From positions 62,001-126,000 of the forward strand of contig NZ_VTPS01000001.1 of the NCBI RefSeq assembly GCF_008274215.1: a DNA stretch of 64,000 nucleotides, written 5' to 3'. Position numbers and translations under genes: made by a program. Below, one piece after another: positions 27,658-36,536 of this stretch; position 1 is the stretch's first letter; each line of letters opens with the position of its first letter. The notes below the pieces were generated by a model. The model ran no database searches. It had not been told where the DNA came from and was given only the letters and a program-made list of their open reading frames with translations. The stretch is from Calorimonas adulescens. GTDB taxonomy: Bacteria; Bacillota; Thermoanaerobacteria; Thermoanaerobacterales; UBA4877.

Positions 27658-27703
27658 GGAACGTGCTGATGATTACATGTCAGCACGTTCCTTTTATTTT
27701 TTA
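27658..27703. terminator. Shared terminator of rpmB and spoVM
   Basis: GGAACGTGCTGA (27658-27669), 10-base loop, TCAGCACGTTCC (27680-27691): a perfect 12-bp stem followed on plus by TTTTATTTTTT. On minus it begins 2 bases after the spoVM stop and is followed by CTTTATATT, a weaker U-tract, so it can serve both genes. Confidence 0.9.
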
Positions 27704-27762
27704 ATAAAAACACTTAAAAGTTTTTTAATAAAGCGAGGAGCTTTAATTACATAGACCTTCAT
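27694..27762 (-). CDS. spoVM: Stage V sporulation protein M
   Basis: A 22-aa amphipathic peptide, MKVYVIKAPRFIKKLLSVFI plus KK. In Bacillus the 26-residue SpoVM recognises the convex forespore membrane and anchors SpoIVA to start coat assembly. The conserved features MK-x-Y-x-IK-x-P (Ile6 and Pro9) and a basic amphipathic tail are kept; the peptide is four residues shorter and lacks the Gly-Gly pair. ATG 27762 follows a strong AAGGAGGTG site. It ends the prkC-rsgA-rpe-thiN operon beside divergent-facing rpmB, exactly as in Bacillus. Confidence 0.93.
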   Translation of the reverse strand: MKVYVIKAPRFIKKLLSVFIKK

Positions 27763-27779
27763 AAAACACCTCCTTACAC

Positions 27780-27959
27780 TCATTTTTGATTATAAAATAA
27801 AAGTCCTATGATAAGTATTATTATACCAGCCATACTAAACCAAAACCATACAGGTATATTTATGATTGCAACAGCAGCTCCAATAATCACAAGAGTAAAT
27901 CCTATCAACCTCTTTATATTCCGTCTGCTAAAGCGAACATTACGGAAGGTTCTATTCAT
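27780..27959 (-). CDS. Small membrane protein of unknown function, upstream of spoVM
   Basis: A 59-aa protein read from the DNA. It has a basic N-terminus (MNRTFRNVRFSRRNIKRLIG) and then two closely spaced hydrophobic stretches, about residues 20-34 and 40-55, joined by IINIPVW. This is the layout of a hairpin membrane protein with the N-terminus inside. ATG 27959 follows AGAGGGG. It lies between thiN and spoVM, 17 bases before spoVM, so it is likely co-expressed with spoVM and could be a sporulation membrane protein. I do not recognise a named family. Confidence 0.82.
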   Translation of the reverse strand: MNRTFRNVRFSRRNIKRLIGFTLVIIGAAVAIINIPVWFWFSMAGIIILIIGLLFYNQK

Positions 27960-28014
27960 TTATATCCCCTCTTTGAGCCTACCTTATTTATAATATGATG
28001 AAAAAAAATAAATG

Positions 28015-28653
28015 TTACTGACCATATGAAAAAATAGCCAGAACGAAGTCATCTCCACTGTCTACATACCCCACATCCTCTGTAAACACATTGCTGATAC
28101 CCAGCGATGTGTCTTTGGTGAGAGTAACACCATCAAGTGGATAATAGAAGCCCTTTAAAACGATTTTTTTAACGTCTCCAAAGAACGGGATAAAAGAAAC
28201 CGTATCCCCCATTTGTCCCCTCAAAAAATTTTCTCCTTTAAGTAGCATCAACCTGTTATGTTCATCTACGATTTCGGCAGTTACTCCTTTTTTATAAATA
28301 TAATAAAGCATGTTTATATTGGCCAGGGTATGATCTAATCTATTTCCTGTAGCCCCAAGTAGAATTATTTTATCTGCGGAAAGCTCTATGGCTCTGTCCA
28401 CAGCCAATTGGGTATCAACATAATTTTTTTCTCGCGGATATCGAATAATCTCTGTACCAAGATGTTGAAAATAATTCAAAATTTCCTCTTTTATAGAATC
28501 AAAATCACCAATTAATATATCAGGCTTAATACCCAAAGATTTAGCATAATTGCCGCCACCATCTGCACATATAAATATATCAGAACTTTCTATATATGAC
28601 CTTAAAAATTCAATATTCTCTACATTTCCATTGGATAGAATCACAGCCTTCAT
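28015..28653 (-). CDS. thiN: Thiamine pyrophosphokinase
   Basis: ThiN converts thiamine and ATP to thiamine diphosphate. From ATG 28653 (MKAVILSNGN) the protein is 212 aa, with the catalytic stretch ICADGGGNYAKSLGIKPD followed by LIGDFDSI, YPREKNYVDTQLAVD and GATGNRLDHTLANI, all conserved in the family. The ATG overlaps the rpe stop (ATGA). AGGAG lies 10 bases before it; an earlier in-frame Met inside rpe is unlikely. It sits in the conserved rsgA-rpe-thiN-spoVM order. Confidence 0.96.
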   Translation of the reverse strand: MKAVILSNGNVENIEFLRSYIESSDIFICADGGGNYAKSLGIKPDILIGDFDSIKEEILNYFQHLGTEIIRYPREKNYVDTQLAVDRAIELSADKIILLGATGNRLDHTLANINMLYYIYKKGVTAEIVDEHNRLMLLKGENFLRGQMGDTVSFIPFFGDVKKIVLKGFYYPLDGVTLTKDTSLGISNVFTEDVGYVDSGDDFVLAIFSYGQ

Positions 28654-29297
28654 TTTATAATCGCTCCTATTTTCTTGCAATTTTCTATTATATCGCCCCT
28701 AAACACGGCAGTTCCAGCCACTATTATATCAGCCCCCGACTCTACCAAACTTTTTACATTCTTATTATTTATTCCACCATCTACCTCTATTTGATATCCA
28801 TATTTATCTCCTCGTAATCTATCCAGTTCGGCTACTTTAAACAGCATTCTTTCTATAAACTTCTGCCCACCGAATCCTGGATTTACTGACATTACCAATA
28901 CTATATCTACATCATCGAGAACATATTGAAGCGTAGATGGGGGAGTAGCTGGATTTAACGCCACCCCAGCCTTAGCTCCTCTTTTCTTAATTAAGCTTAT
29001 AACCCTGTCTAGATGCATACAAGCTTCCTGATGCACAGTAATATAATCAGCCCCAACGTCACAAAACTCATCAATATAGTCCTGCGGGTTGGTCATCATA
29101 AGGTGAACATCAAGTTTAAGTCGAGTAAACCTACGAACATATTCTACCAAAGCAGGCCCAAAAGTAAGATTTGGGACAAAATGCCCGTCCATAATATCAA
29201 TATGCAGCATTTCTATCCCTGCGTTTTCCAATTTTCTTATATTGTCACCAAGATTCAAAAAATCCGCCGACAAAATAGATGGAGCTAGTATAGCCAT
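28650..29297 (-). CDS. rpe: Ribulose-phosphate 3-epimerase
   Basis: Rpe interconverts ribulose 5-phosphate and xylulose 5-phosphate in the pentose phosphate pathway. From ATG 29297 the 215-aa TIM barrel shows APSILSADFLNLG, HIDIMDGHFVPNLTFGP (metal-binding H and D), HLMMTNPQDYI, VMSVNPGFGGQKF and VDGGINNKN, all family signatures. It starts 1 base from the rsgA stop, after GGGGAG, and ends overlapping thiN. An upstream in-frame start at 29327 lies inside rsgA and is not supported. Confidence 0.98.
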   Translation of the reverse strand: MAILAPSILSADFLNLGDNIRKLENAGIEMLHIDIMDGHFVPNLTFGPALVEYVRRFTRLKLDVHLMMTNPQDYIDEFCDVGADYITVHQEACMHLDRVISLIKKRGAKAGVALNPATPPSTLQYVLDDVDIVLVMSVNPGFGGQKFIERMLFKVAELDRLRGDKYGYQIEVDGGINNKNVKSLVESGADIIVAGTAVFRGDIIENCKKIGAIIK

Positions 29298-29298
29298 T

Positions 29299-30171
29299 TT
29301 AATACAACTCCCCTTCCGATTTAACAATTTCCCCCAATAGCTTCAGATAATTAAGATATCTTGATATGTGTATTTTACCTTCATTTACGGCCTCTTTAAC
29401 GCTGCAACCTGGTTCATTCTGGTGAAGGCAGTTGGAAAAACGACACTCATAACTATTAAATTCTCTAAAACATGAGCTTAAATCATACCTATTGATAAAG
29501 TCTATAGAAAGCTCATTAAATCCTGGCGTATCAGCCACATAACTATTTTCATATATCTTTATTAGCTCTATATGCCTTGTAGTATGAGTTCCCTTTTTAG
29601 ATTTTGAACTGATGTCACCAACATTCAACTTTAATCCAGGCCTCATTGCATTCAAAAGTGAGGACTTCCCTACCCCTGAATTTCCCGCAAATACAGATAT
29701 TTTATTTGTTAGGTATTCGCTTAATTCATAAACACCTATATTTAACTTTGCACTGGTATAAAAAACAGGATAGCCAATATCTAAATAAATTTCTGACCAC
29801 TCTTTGTATTCCCCTTCATAGTCTATATCAATTTTATTTACACAAATTATACAGTCTATTCCCCCATACTCACACATTGCTAAAATCCTGTCAATGTATA
29901 GAAAACTTGGTTCAGGAGCTTTAGCAGATGCGACCAAGACTACCACATCCACATTGGCCACTGGAGGTCTCATTATCCTGTTTTTTCTGTCAAGTATTTC
30001 CAGAATATAGCCATCTCTCTCGTCAATAGCTTTAATTATTACATTATCACCTACAAGAGGCGTCTTATCCTTCAATTTAAATAGGCCTCTTGCCCTGCAC
30101 TCATATATTTTACCATCAACCAGCACATAATAAAATCCTGCAGTTGCCTTTATTATTTTACCCTCTGGCAT
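29299..30171 (-). CDS. rsgA: Ribosome small subunit-dependent GTPase RsgA
   Basis: RsgA checks late 30S maturation. The 290-aa protein has an N-terminal OB fold (1-70) and a circularly permuted GTPase domain with motifs in the order G4 (CVNKID), G1 (FAGNSGVGKSSLLNA) and G3 (VADTPGFNEL). A zinc site closes it (CRFSNCLHQNEPGCSVKEAV, about residues 245-265). It follows prkC by 10 bases with AGGAGG before ATG. The gene order prpC-prkC-rsgA-rpe is conserved; PrkC is known to phosphorylate RsgA in Bacillus. Confidence 0.98.
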   Translation of the reverse strand: MPEGKIIKATAGFYYVLVDGKIYECRARGLFKLKDKTPLVGDNVIIKAIDERDGYILEILDRKNRIMRPPVANVDVVVLVASAKAPEPSFLYIDRILAMCEYGGIDCIICVNKIDIDYEGEYKEWSEIYLDIGYPVFYTSAKLNIGVYELSEYLTNKISVFAGNSGVGKSSLLNAMRPGLKLNVGDISSKSKKGTHTTRHIELIKIYENSYVADTPGFNELSIDFINRYDLSSCFREFNSYECRFSNCLHQNEPGCSVKEAVNEGKIHISRYLNYLKLLGEIVKSEGELY

Positions 30172-30180
30172 AGATTCCTC

Positions 30181-32049
30181 CTAAGTATTATCTTCATATC
30201 TAGCATAGGGCTCTTTTTCATCGTTAATATACACCTCAATAATTACATGGCCTTTTGTAGGCACATTTAAGATATTTAACGGGCTATCCTGATAAGTATT
30301 CATACCTGAATATATAGTAGTCTCACCCAGAGCATCTTTTTTAACTACAACAACCTTCATCTCTCCAGGTATATCAGGTAAAGGAATAGTCACATTTTTC
30401 AAGACCGGTGGAGAAGGCTTTTTACTAACTACGACATCTATAGCTGACCCGCTTTCTACTGGATCACCTGGTTTGACGCTCTGTGATATAATTACACCCT
30501 CTGGTCCATCCTGCTCCTGTTCTGTTACATTTCCAAGTGTTAAATTATTTTCATTCAAAACTTTCTTTGCATCATCCAGGGTCTTACCAATAATATTTAT
30601 CATGGTTACCTGCTCTTTTCCCCGGCTGACGTAAATATCCACCCGAGTATTTTTTTCTACTTCTTCATTAGCCATGGGATTTTGGGAGATAACCTTATTT
30701 GCAGGAACAATGTTGTCATATGCATAATTTACAATCGGTATTAAACCGGCATCTTTTAAAATAGAAACAGCCTCATCCATTTCCCGATTTTCTACAAGTG
30801 GTACCTTTACTAATTCAACCCCCTTACTTATTCTAACCTTTATTTTATAGTTCTTTTTTACTTTTATTTCTGGCTCAGGAGACTGACTCAAGACAATACC
30901 CGCCGCTTCATCGCTATAATCCTCTCCAACAATTTCTAAAGATAAGCCATTTTTTTCTAGCAGCTTCTTTGCATCATCTACCTGCATACCGACTATTGGG
31001 GGCACATCGATCTCTTCTGCTGTTTGACGGTTTATAAAAATGAATGTTGCTCCGGCTATGCCAGCCATTATTATTAAAACAATAACTGTTGTAATTATGG
31101 CAGAAACAATTTTGTTCCGTCTACTCTTTACTGGTTTATTGTCTTCTCTTTCATTCCCTTTATAATCTATCGTGGGCATAATCTTAGTAGGTGCATCCTC
31201 ATCTATTTTGATAATCCTAAAATTAACAGGATCACTCACAAATTTATTTATATCATTAAGCATCTCTTTTGCTGTAGAGTACCTTTTAGTAGGATCTTTC
31301 TGAGTGGCTTTTATAATAATATCTTCAATCCCTTTCGGAATATCTCTGTTAATTTTTGAAGGTGGAACCAGCTCTTCTTCTATATGTTTTAGAGCTACCG
31401 AGATGGGGCTGTCCCCCTCAAACGGCACCTGTCCTGTAAGCATTTCATACATAACTATACCCAGTGAATATATGTCAGATTTTTCATCAACGATTCCGCC
31501 CTTTGCCTGTTCAGGGCTAAAGTATTGGGCCGTACCTATGATATTTTTATTGTATGTTAGAGTATAATCTGTAGCTGCCCTTGCTATGCCAAAATCAGTC
31601 ACTTTTGCTATACCATCTTCTGTAATTAAAATATTATGTGGTTTAATATCACGATGTATAATATTATGTCTGTGAGCATTGTCCAATGCTCTTAGAACCT
31701 GACTGGCAATTGATATTGTTTCATCCACTGATAGATGCCCATTCACTTCTTTTATAATTTGTTTCAACGTCTTGCCCTTCACGTACTCCATTACAATATA
31801 ATAGATATTGCCTTCATTACCAACATCATAAATACTCACTATATTCGGATGCGACAGGCTTGCCGCTGATTGTGATTCGTATTTAAATCTCTTTATAAAT
31901 TCTTCATCGTGTGAAAATTCTGGGCGTAAGATTTTTATAGCTACAAATCTATTAAGCAAATGACAACGAGCTTTATACACAATACCCATACCGCCCTGTC
32001 CAATCTCTTCCAGAATCTCATATCTGTTACCCAACATTTTCCCTATCAA
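30181..32049 (-). CDS. prkC: Membrane Ser/Thr protein kinase with three PASTA domains
   Basis: PrkC is a eukaryotic-type kinase that senses muropeptides or lipid II and, in Bacillus, triggers spore germination. The 622-aa protein has the kinase domain (about 10-270: IGQGGMGIVYKA, FVAIKILRPE with the catalytic Lys, IIHRDIKPHNILI, DFGIARAAT), one membrane span (about 333-355), then three PASTA repeats (about 362-420, 430-492, 496-560) and a C-terminal domain. TTG 32049 follows GAGGTG by 6 bases and is preferred; ATG five codons on has poor spacing. The cognate phosphatase PrpC is 14 bases upstream. Confidence 0.97.
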   Translation of the reverse strand: MIGKMLGNRYEILEEIGQGGMGIVYKARCHLLNRFVAIKILRPEFSHDEEFIKRFKYESQSAASLSHPNIVSIYDVGNEGNIYYIVMEYVKGKTLKQIIKEVNGHLSVDETISIASQVLRALDNAHRHNIIHRDIKPHNILITEDGIAKVTDFGIARAATDYTLTYNKNIIGTAQYFSPEQAKGGIVDEKSDIYSLGIVMYEMLTGQVPFEGDSPISVALKHIEEELVPPSKINRDIPKGIEDIIIKATQKDPTKRYSTAKEMLNDINKFVSDPVNFRIIKIDEDAPTKIMPTIDYKGNEREDNKPVKSRRNKIVSAIITTVIVLIIMAGIAGATFIFINRQTAEEIDVPPIVGMQVDDAKKLLEKNGLSLEIVGEDYSDEAAGIVLSQSPEPEIKVKKNYKIKVRISKGVELVKVPLVENREMDEAVSILKDAGLIPIVNYAYDNIVPANKVISQNPMANEEVEKNTRVDIYVSRGKEQVTMINIIGKTLDDAKKVLNENNLTLGNVTEQEQDGPEGVIISQSVKPGDPVESGSAIDVVVSKKPSPPVLKNVTIPLPDIPGEMKVVVVKKDALGETTIYSGMNTYQDSPLNILNVPTKGHVIIEVYINDEKEPYARYEDNT

Positions 32050-32063
32050 TTAAATCACCTCAA

Positions 32064-32795
32064 TCAGCACTTGACTGCAACTATTGTAATATTATCATAT
32101 CCACCGCGAGCATTGGAACATTCAACTAGATTATTGCTGGCAGTTACTATATCACATTTTGTATATTCCTCAAGTATCTCGGCATCCGTCACCATATTTG
32201 ACAGTCCATCTGTGCATAAAATTACAATATCACCTTGTACAGCCTGCCGTATATATACATCTATATTAATATCCATATCAACACCAATAGCCCGTGTAAT
32301 TATATTTTTTAACGGGTGATATTTTGCTTCTGCAATTGATAGTTTGCCTTCTTTTACCATTTGAGTTACTAAAGAATGGTCCTCAGTAATTTGCTCTATT
32401 GTATTATTTCTAATCAGATATGCCCTGCTATCTCCAATATGTCCTATATAAAATTTGTTATTCTCAATCAGAAGTAGTGTCATTGTTGTGCCCATGCCGC
32501 TCTCATCGATATGAAGCTGTGATTCGTTTAAAACTCTTGTATTGCTATTTGCTATAGCTTCCCGTATAAATTTTTCTATCATGTCATCCGTCTTTTGCAA
32601 AGAGACATAATACTTATCAAAAAATTGTTTTGCCGCATCAACAGCCAGGGAACTGGCAATTTCACCCGCATTATGCCCACCCATGCCATCAGCAACAATG
32701 TAAAGTTTATAAGGATCATCACAGCCAGAAACATAAAAACTGTCTTCATTCTTGTCTCTCACCATACCGATATTAGAAACAGCATTGCTCATCAT
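32064..32795 (-). CDS. prpC: PP2C-family Ser/Thr phosphatase
   Basis: PrpC removes phosphates placed by PrkC. The product from ATG 32795 (MMSNAVSNIGMVRDKNEDSF) is 243 aa and has the PP2C metal-binding motifs: RDKNEDSF, VADGMGGHNAGE, GHIGDSRAYLI, ITEDHSL and LCTDGLSNMV, plus the final GGYDNITIVAV. GGGAG lies 8 bases before this ATG; a longer reading upstream would overlap rlmN. It starts 5 bases after rlmN and is followed by prkC, the conserved pair. Confidence 0.97.
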   Translation of the reverse strand: MMSNAVSNIGMVRDKNEDSFYVSGCDDPYKLYIVADGMGGHNAGEIASSLAVDAAKQFFDKYYVSLQKTDDMIEKFIREAIANSNTRVLNESQLHIDESGMGTTMTLLLIENNKFYIGHIGDSRAYLIRNNTIEQITEDHSLVTQMVKEGKLSIAEAKYHPLKNIITRAIGVDMDINIDVYIRQAVQGDIVILCTDGLSNMVTDAEILEEYTKCDIVTASNNLVECSNARGGYDNITIVAVKC

Positions 32796-32800
32796 ACAAA

Positions 32801-33832
32801 TCACTCCCGTTTCTCTAAATAACTTCTTCTCAGCTGACCACATGCAGCATTGATTTTCCCTCCCAGAGACCTGCGAACAGTAACATTAATACCGAATTTT
32901 TCGAGCTTTTCTTTAAACCGTTTTACCCTTTCTGTTGTAGACGGTAAAAACTCAGTCTCTTCAATCCTATTAACTGGTATCAAGTTTACATGGCAAAGGA
33001 GCCCCCTTATCAACAGAGCAAGTGTTTCAGCATCTTCTTCTTTATCATTAAAGTCTCTTATCATAGAATATTCAAAGGTGACCCTTTTGTTAGTGTGTTC
33101 TATATAATATTTTATTGAAGCAATTATATCTTTTATTGGATAAGCTCTATTGATCGGCATTATCGACATTCGCTTCTCATCCGATGCTGCATGTAACGAC
33201 ACAGCAAGGGTCAATTGTAATCCTTCATCAGCAAGCTTATAGATACCAGGTACAATCCCACAGGTTGAAATTGTAATATGTCTTGCCCCTATATTCAGCC
33301 CCTTCTTTTCGTTTATTATTCTTACAAAACGCAAGACATTATCATAATTATCCAGTGGTTCTCCACTTCCCATTAGTACAACACGAGAAATCCGTACGCC
33401 TTTTAATCTTTGTACAGCCATTATTTGTTCAACCATTTCCCCAGGTTTTAAGTTCCTAACAAAGCCATTTATTGTTGAAGCACAAAAGCTACACCCCATT
33501 TTGCACCCCACCTGGCTTGACGCACAAAGGGTGTAACCATATTTGTAGCTTAATAGCACTGTTTCAATTGAGTTGCTATCCTCAAGTGAAACCAAGAATT
33601 TACACGCATCTTTATAGTTTTCTTCTTTCATTACGTTTGATTTAAATATAAAATACCGATCACTCAATCTCCCCCTTAAACTCCTAGGAAGGTTGGTCAT
33701 ATCGTCAAAATCATTCACATCCTTGTAAATCCATTCAAATACCTGATCCGCCCTGTACCCTGGTTCACCGAGCTCTACCACTATTCCTCTTAACTCCTCA
33801 ATTGTGTAATCCTTAATATCTTCTTTATTCAT
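32801..33832 (-). CDS. rlmN: 23S rRNA/tRNA adenine-C2 methyltransferase RlmN
   Basis: RlmN is a radical SAM enzyme that makes 2-methyladenosine at A2503 of 23S rRNA and at A37 of tRNAs. The 343-aa protein has the cluster motif CKMGCSFCAS (three Cys, about residues 113-120), MGSGEPLDNYDNVLR, the LAVSLHAASDEKR and PINRAYPI segments, and the essential C-terminal Cys in INAACGQLRR. It lies between rsmB and prpC, the usual Firmicute order. Confidence 0.98.
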   Translation of the reverse strand: MNKEDIKDYTIEELRGIVVELGEPGYRADQVFEWIYKDVNDFDDMTNLPRSLRGRLSDRYFIFKSNVMKEENYKDACKFLVSLEDSNSIETVLLSYKYGYTLCASSQVGCKMGCSFCASTINGFVRNLKPGEMVEQIMAVQRLKGVRISRVVLMGSGEPLDNYDNVLRFVRIINEKKGLNIGARHITISTCGIVPGIYKLADEGLQLTLAVSLHAASDEKRMSIMPINRAYPIKDIIASIKYYIEHTNKRVTFEYSMIRDFNDKEEDAETLALLIRGLLCHVNLIPVNRIEETEFLPSTTERVKRFKEKLEKFGINVTVRRSLGGKINAACGQLRRSYLEKRE

Positions 33833-33888
33833 CTCATACCACCATTATATTTGTTATGATTAATTAACTTTTATATGGACAATTGCCC

Positions 33889-35232
33889 CTAACCCAATCT
33901 ACTCATTTTTGCTATGAAAAAACCATCGGTCTGATTTAATGATGGATAAAGGGTGATATAGCCTGTGCCAGAATCCCTTAACATCAAATTGGATGGTAAC
34001 AAATCATTAAAATCAATTAATCTAAAATCACTATTTTTCTCTAAAAAATCGTTTATGACGTCTATATTCTCTTCTTTTTCGATAGTACATGTGCTATACA
34101 CCAATATGCCGCCCTTTTTTACATACTGTGATGCATTTCTAAGAATTATTTTTTGCAGTGCTGATATCTTGTGTATATCACTAATGTGTTTATTCCATCT
34201 AATATCTGGTCTGTGTCTTATTGTCCCCAAACCACTGCATGGAGCATCCACTAAAACTCTATCAGCCTTTTCAATTAAGTTCTCATCAACTGTTGTAGCA
34301 TCATAAAGTTGTGTTTCAATAATCTTAATGCCAAGCCTTTCCGCATTCTCATTTACAATTTTCAACTTATGTTTGTGCACATCTCTTGCTATAATATGCC
34401 CCTTATTCTTCATAAGTTCAGCGATATGAGTTGTCTTTCCACCCGGAGCACTGCAAACATCAACAATAAATTCTCCTTCCCTTGGATTTAATACATGTGA
34501 TACCAGCATGGATGCCTCATCCTGAATGTAAAACAAACCCTCTTTATAGGATTGAAGATTTTCCAGACGATTAAATTTTTTTATTATTATGGCCTCATCA
34601 AGGTAGTTGCCACGTTCTGCCTCTATACCTTCATTTTTCAATTTATTTATAAGGAACTTTGGTTCCATCTTTAATGTATTTGCCCTTATAGCAATGGGCA
34701 ACCTTTTATTATCTGCTTCCAGTAAATCAATAGTAAACTCGTAACCAAATTCATCAAGCCATCTTTTTACCACCCATTCAGGATGAGAATACACTATGGA
34801 TAGATATTTAACCCTATCATCTTTTGGGGGCAGTTTATAAAATCTGCCATTACGTAAAAAATTTCTTAAAACAGCATTTACCATCCTGGCAGCACCTGCA
34901 TTGCTATATTTCTTTGCAAGGTTTACAGATTCGTTTACAGCCGCTGATGGAGGAATCCGGTCAAGATAAATAATCTGATAAAGGCCCATCCTCAATATAT
35001 TGATAACTACTATGTCTACCTCATCTATGGCCCGTGACAGGTATTGCTCCAGAATATAATCAAGGGTATTCTTTCGCTCAATCACGCCATAGGCAATTTC
35101 TAAAGCTAATCTTCTATCGCGTTCATCATCAACATCTATATTGAGCTCTTTGTTTGGATCAAAAGACTGGAATCCTCTTGGTTTTAACACATCACTTATT
35201 ATATTTAATGCTGCTTCTCTTGCACTTTCCAC
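33889..35232 (-). CDS. rsmB: 16S rRNA (cytosine967-C5)-methyltransferase RsmB
   Basis: RsmB makes m5C967 in 16S rRNA. The 447-aa protein has an N-terminal NusB-like domain (about 1-135) and a C-terminal RNA m5C methyltransferase domain with SAM loop VDVCSAPGGKTTHIAEL, VDAPCSGLGTIRHRPDI and the catalytic Cys in VYSTCTIEKEEN. GTG 35232 follows GGAGG by 8 bases. Its start lies 2 bases from the stop of the DUF6391-like gene. Between it and rlmN there are 56 bases without a clear signal. Confidence 0.98.
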   Translation of the reverse strand: MESAREAALNIISDVLKPRGFQSFDPNKELNIDVDDERDRRLALEIAYGVIERKNTLDYILEQYLSRAIDEVDIVVINILRMGLYQIIYLDRIPPSAAVNESVNLAKKYSNAGAARMVNAVLRNFLRNGRFYKLPPKDDRVKYLSIVYSHPEWVVKRWLDEFGYEFTIDLLEADNKRLPIAIRANTLKMEPKFLINKLKNEGIEAERGNYLDEAIIIKKFNRLENLQSYKEGLFYIQDEASMLVSHVLNPREGEFIVDVCSAPGGKTTHIAELMKNKGHIIARDVHKHKLKIVNENAERLGIKIIETQLYDATTVDENLIEKADRVLVDAPCSGLGTIRHRPDIRWNKHISDIHKISALQKIILRNASQYVKKGGILVYSTCTIEKEENIDVINDFLEKNSDFRLIDFNDLLPSNLMLRDSGTGYITLYPSLNQTDGFFIAKMSRLG

Positions 35233-35234
35233 AC

Positions 35235-35858
35235 TTAAATCCTCCGGGTTTGTATATAGTATTCATTTGATGTATTCCAAAAATAAACTGGCTGAGTATT
35301 ATCTGTTATATTTATTATGTCCATATTTTTTACATCCTGTGCAGTTGTCAGATATAGCTGGACATATTTACCAAACAGCGGGCCAATTAAACTGGCTAAT
35401 ACAATCGCAATGATAATGTTAAATAGATTAAAATAGCCATACTTAAATAAGAGTACTAAAAATATAATTGAAGAAATAAAATTTGTAACCGCAATACTGG
35501 TGCCACATCTCTTGTGCACAGCCAGGTACCTCTCTCCTCTTTTAAGCCTCATGCTTCCAACTTTAGCAGCCTCATAAACCATATCAGCTGGAGCATTACC
35601 CCTAATGATGAATCCATCTGTTAAGGCGTATCCACTAAGATTAAAGATACCATCATATTTCTCTTCTATTACATTTATAGTAGCATGTTCCAAAGCATGA
35701 TTTTGCCTTACTACTTTATTAACAGCAATACGATATATCTCTACCGGAATCGTCACAATATTCAAAAGAGATCTAACTGTAAACTGAAATGGTAATATTA
35801 TTAGATTTAATAATATAAAAACCAAAATGGGAAAGAATAAGAGAAAAAATAAATACAT
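35235..35858 (-). CDS. DUF6391-like membrane protein of unknown function
   Basis: A 207-aa membrane protein: an N-terminal hydrophobic segment (about 1-35), a soluble part with the striking motif QNHALEHATINVIEE, a further segment ADMVYEAAKVGSMRLKRGE followed by VHKRCGTSI, and two hydrophobic spans (about 127-165). The HALEHATI motif has spaced His and Glu residues like a metal site, and this motif is what points to DUF6391; I cannot say what it does. It is packed between a zinc metallopeptidase and rsmB (stop and start adjacent), which suggests a membrane-quality role with the peptidase. Confidence 0.75.
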   Translation of the reverse strand: MYLFFLLFFPILVFILLNLIILPFQFTVRSLLNIVTIPVEIYRIAVNKVVRQNHALEHATINVIEEKYDGIFNLSGYALTDGFIIRGNAPADMVYEAAKVGSMRLKRGERYLAVHKRCGTSIAVTNFISSIIFLVLLFKYGYFNLFNIIIAIVLASLIGPLFGKYVQLYLTTAQDVKNMDIINITDNTQPVYFWNTSNEYYIQTRRI

Positions 35859-36536
35859 TTAATCTCTTTCCTCCCTTAAAACGATTAAGCGTATAAGCTG
35901 CAATATGGCTGTAAGTGTAGCAGCGAGATATGTCAATGCAGCAGCATTTAATACCTCTCTTGCAGGTTTAATTTCAGCATCTGTAAGAATATTCTCTGAG
36001 GAGAGCAACCTGATAGCCCTGTTGCTTGCATTAAACTCAACAGGTAGCGTTATGATCTGAAATATAACAACAGCCGAAAATAATATTATCCCAAAATCTA
36101 AAAGTGATGGAATACCCATTATCAAACCAATTAAAAACAACGGCCAGGCCAGATTTGATCCGAAATTTGCAACTGGCACAATTAAATTTCTAACCGTCAG
36201 CGGTATATATCCTTCCTTATGTTGTATCGCATGACCCGTTTCATGGGCTGCAACTCCAATAGCAGCAACAGATGTCCCTGAATACACATCCCTTGATAGC
36301 CTCATAACCTTTGTCGATGGATCATAATGGTCAGTAAGTGTACCACCTATAACCTCAATTGGCACATCATAAAGACCATTCATGTCAAGGAGCCTCCTTG
36401 CCACATCAGCACCCGTATAACCATGAGCATTTCTATACTTTAGATACTTATTGAATGTGCTCTGTACCTTCCCTTGCGCATATATTGCGAGAATCATAGC
36501 AGGTATCAAAATTATGAAGGTGGAATCGAATATCAT
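35859..36536 (-). CDS. Zinc metallopeptidase, YugP family
   Basis: A 225-aa membrane-bound peptidase. The active site is AAHETGHAIQHKEGY (HExxH with a following acidic site). The DPSTKVMRLSRDVYSG segment before it is typical of the YugP/neutral zinc metallopeptidase 2 family. Hydrophobic spans lie at the N-terminus (about 4-20), at about 130-165 and at the C-terminus. Its start overlaps the DUF116 stop by 4 bases. Substrates are unknown. The DUF116-peptidase-DUF6391-like trio is inserted between fmt and rsmB relative to Bacillus. Confidence 0.88.
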   Translation of the reverse strand: MIFDSTFIILIPAMILAIYAQGKVQSTFNKYLKYRNAHGYTGADVARRLLDMNGLYDVPIEVIGGTLTDHYDPSTKVMRLSRDVYSGTSVAAIGVAAHETGHAIQHKEGYIPLTVRNLIVPVANFGSNLAWPLFLIGLIMGIPSLLDFGIILFSAVVIFQIITLPVEFNASNRAIRLLSSENILTDAEIKPAREVLNAAALTYLAATLTAILQLIRLIVLREERD

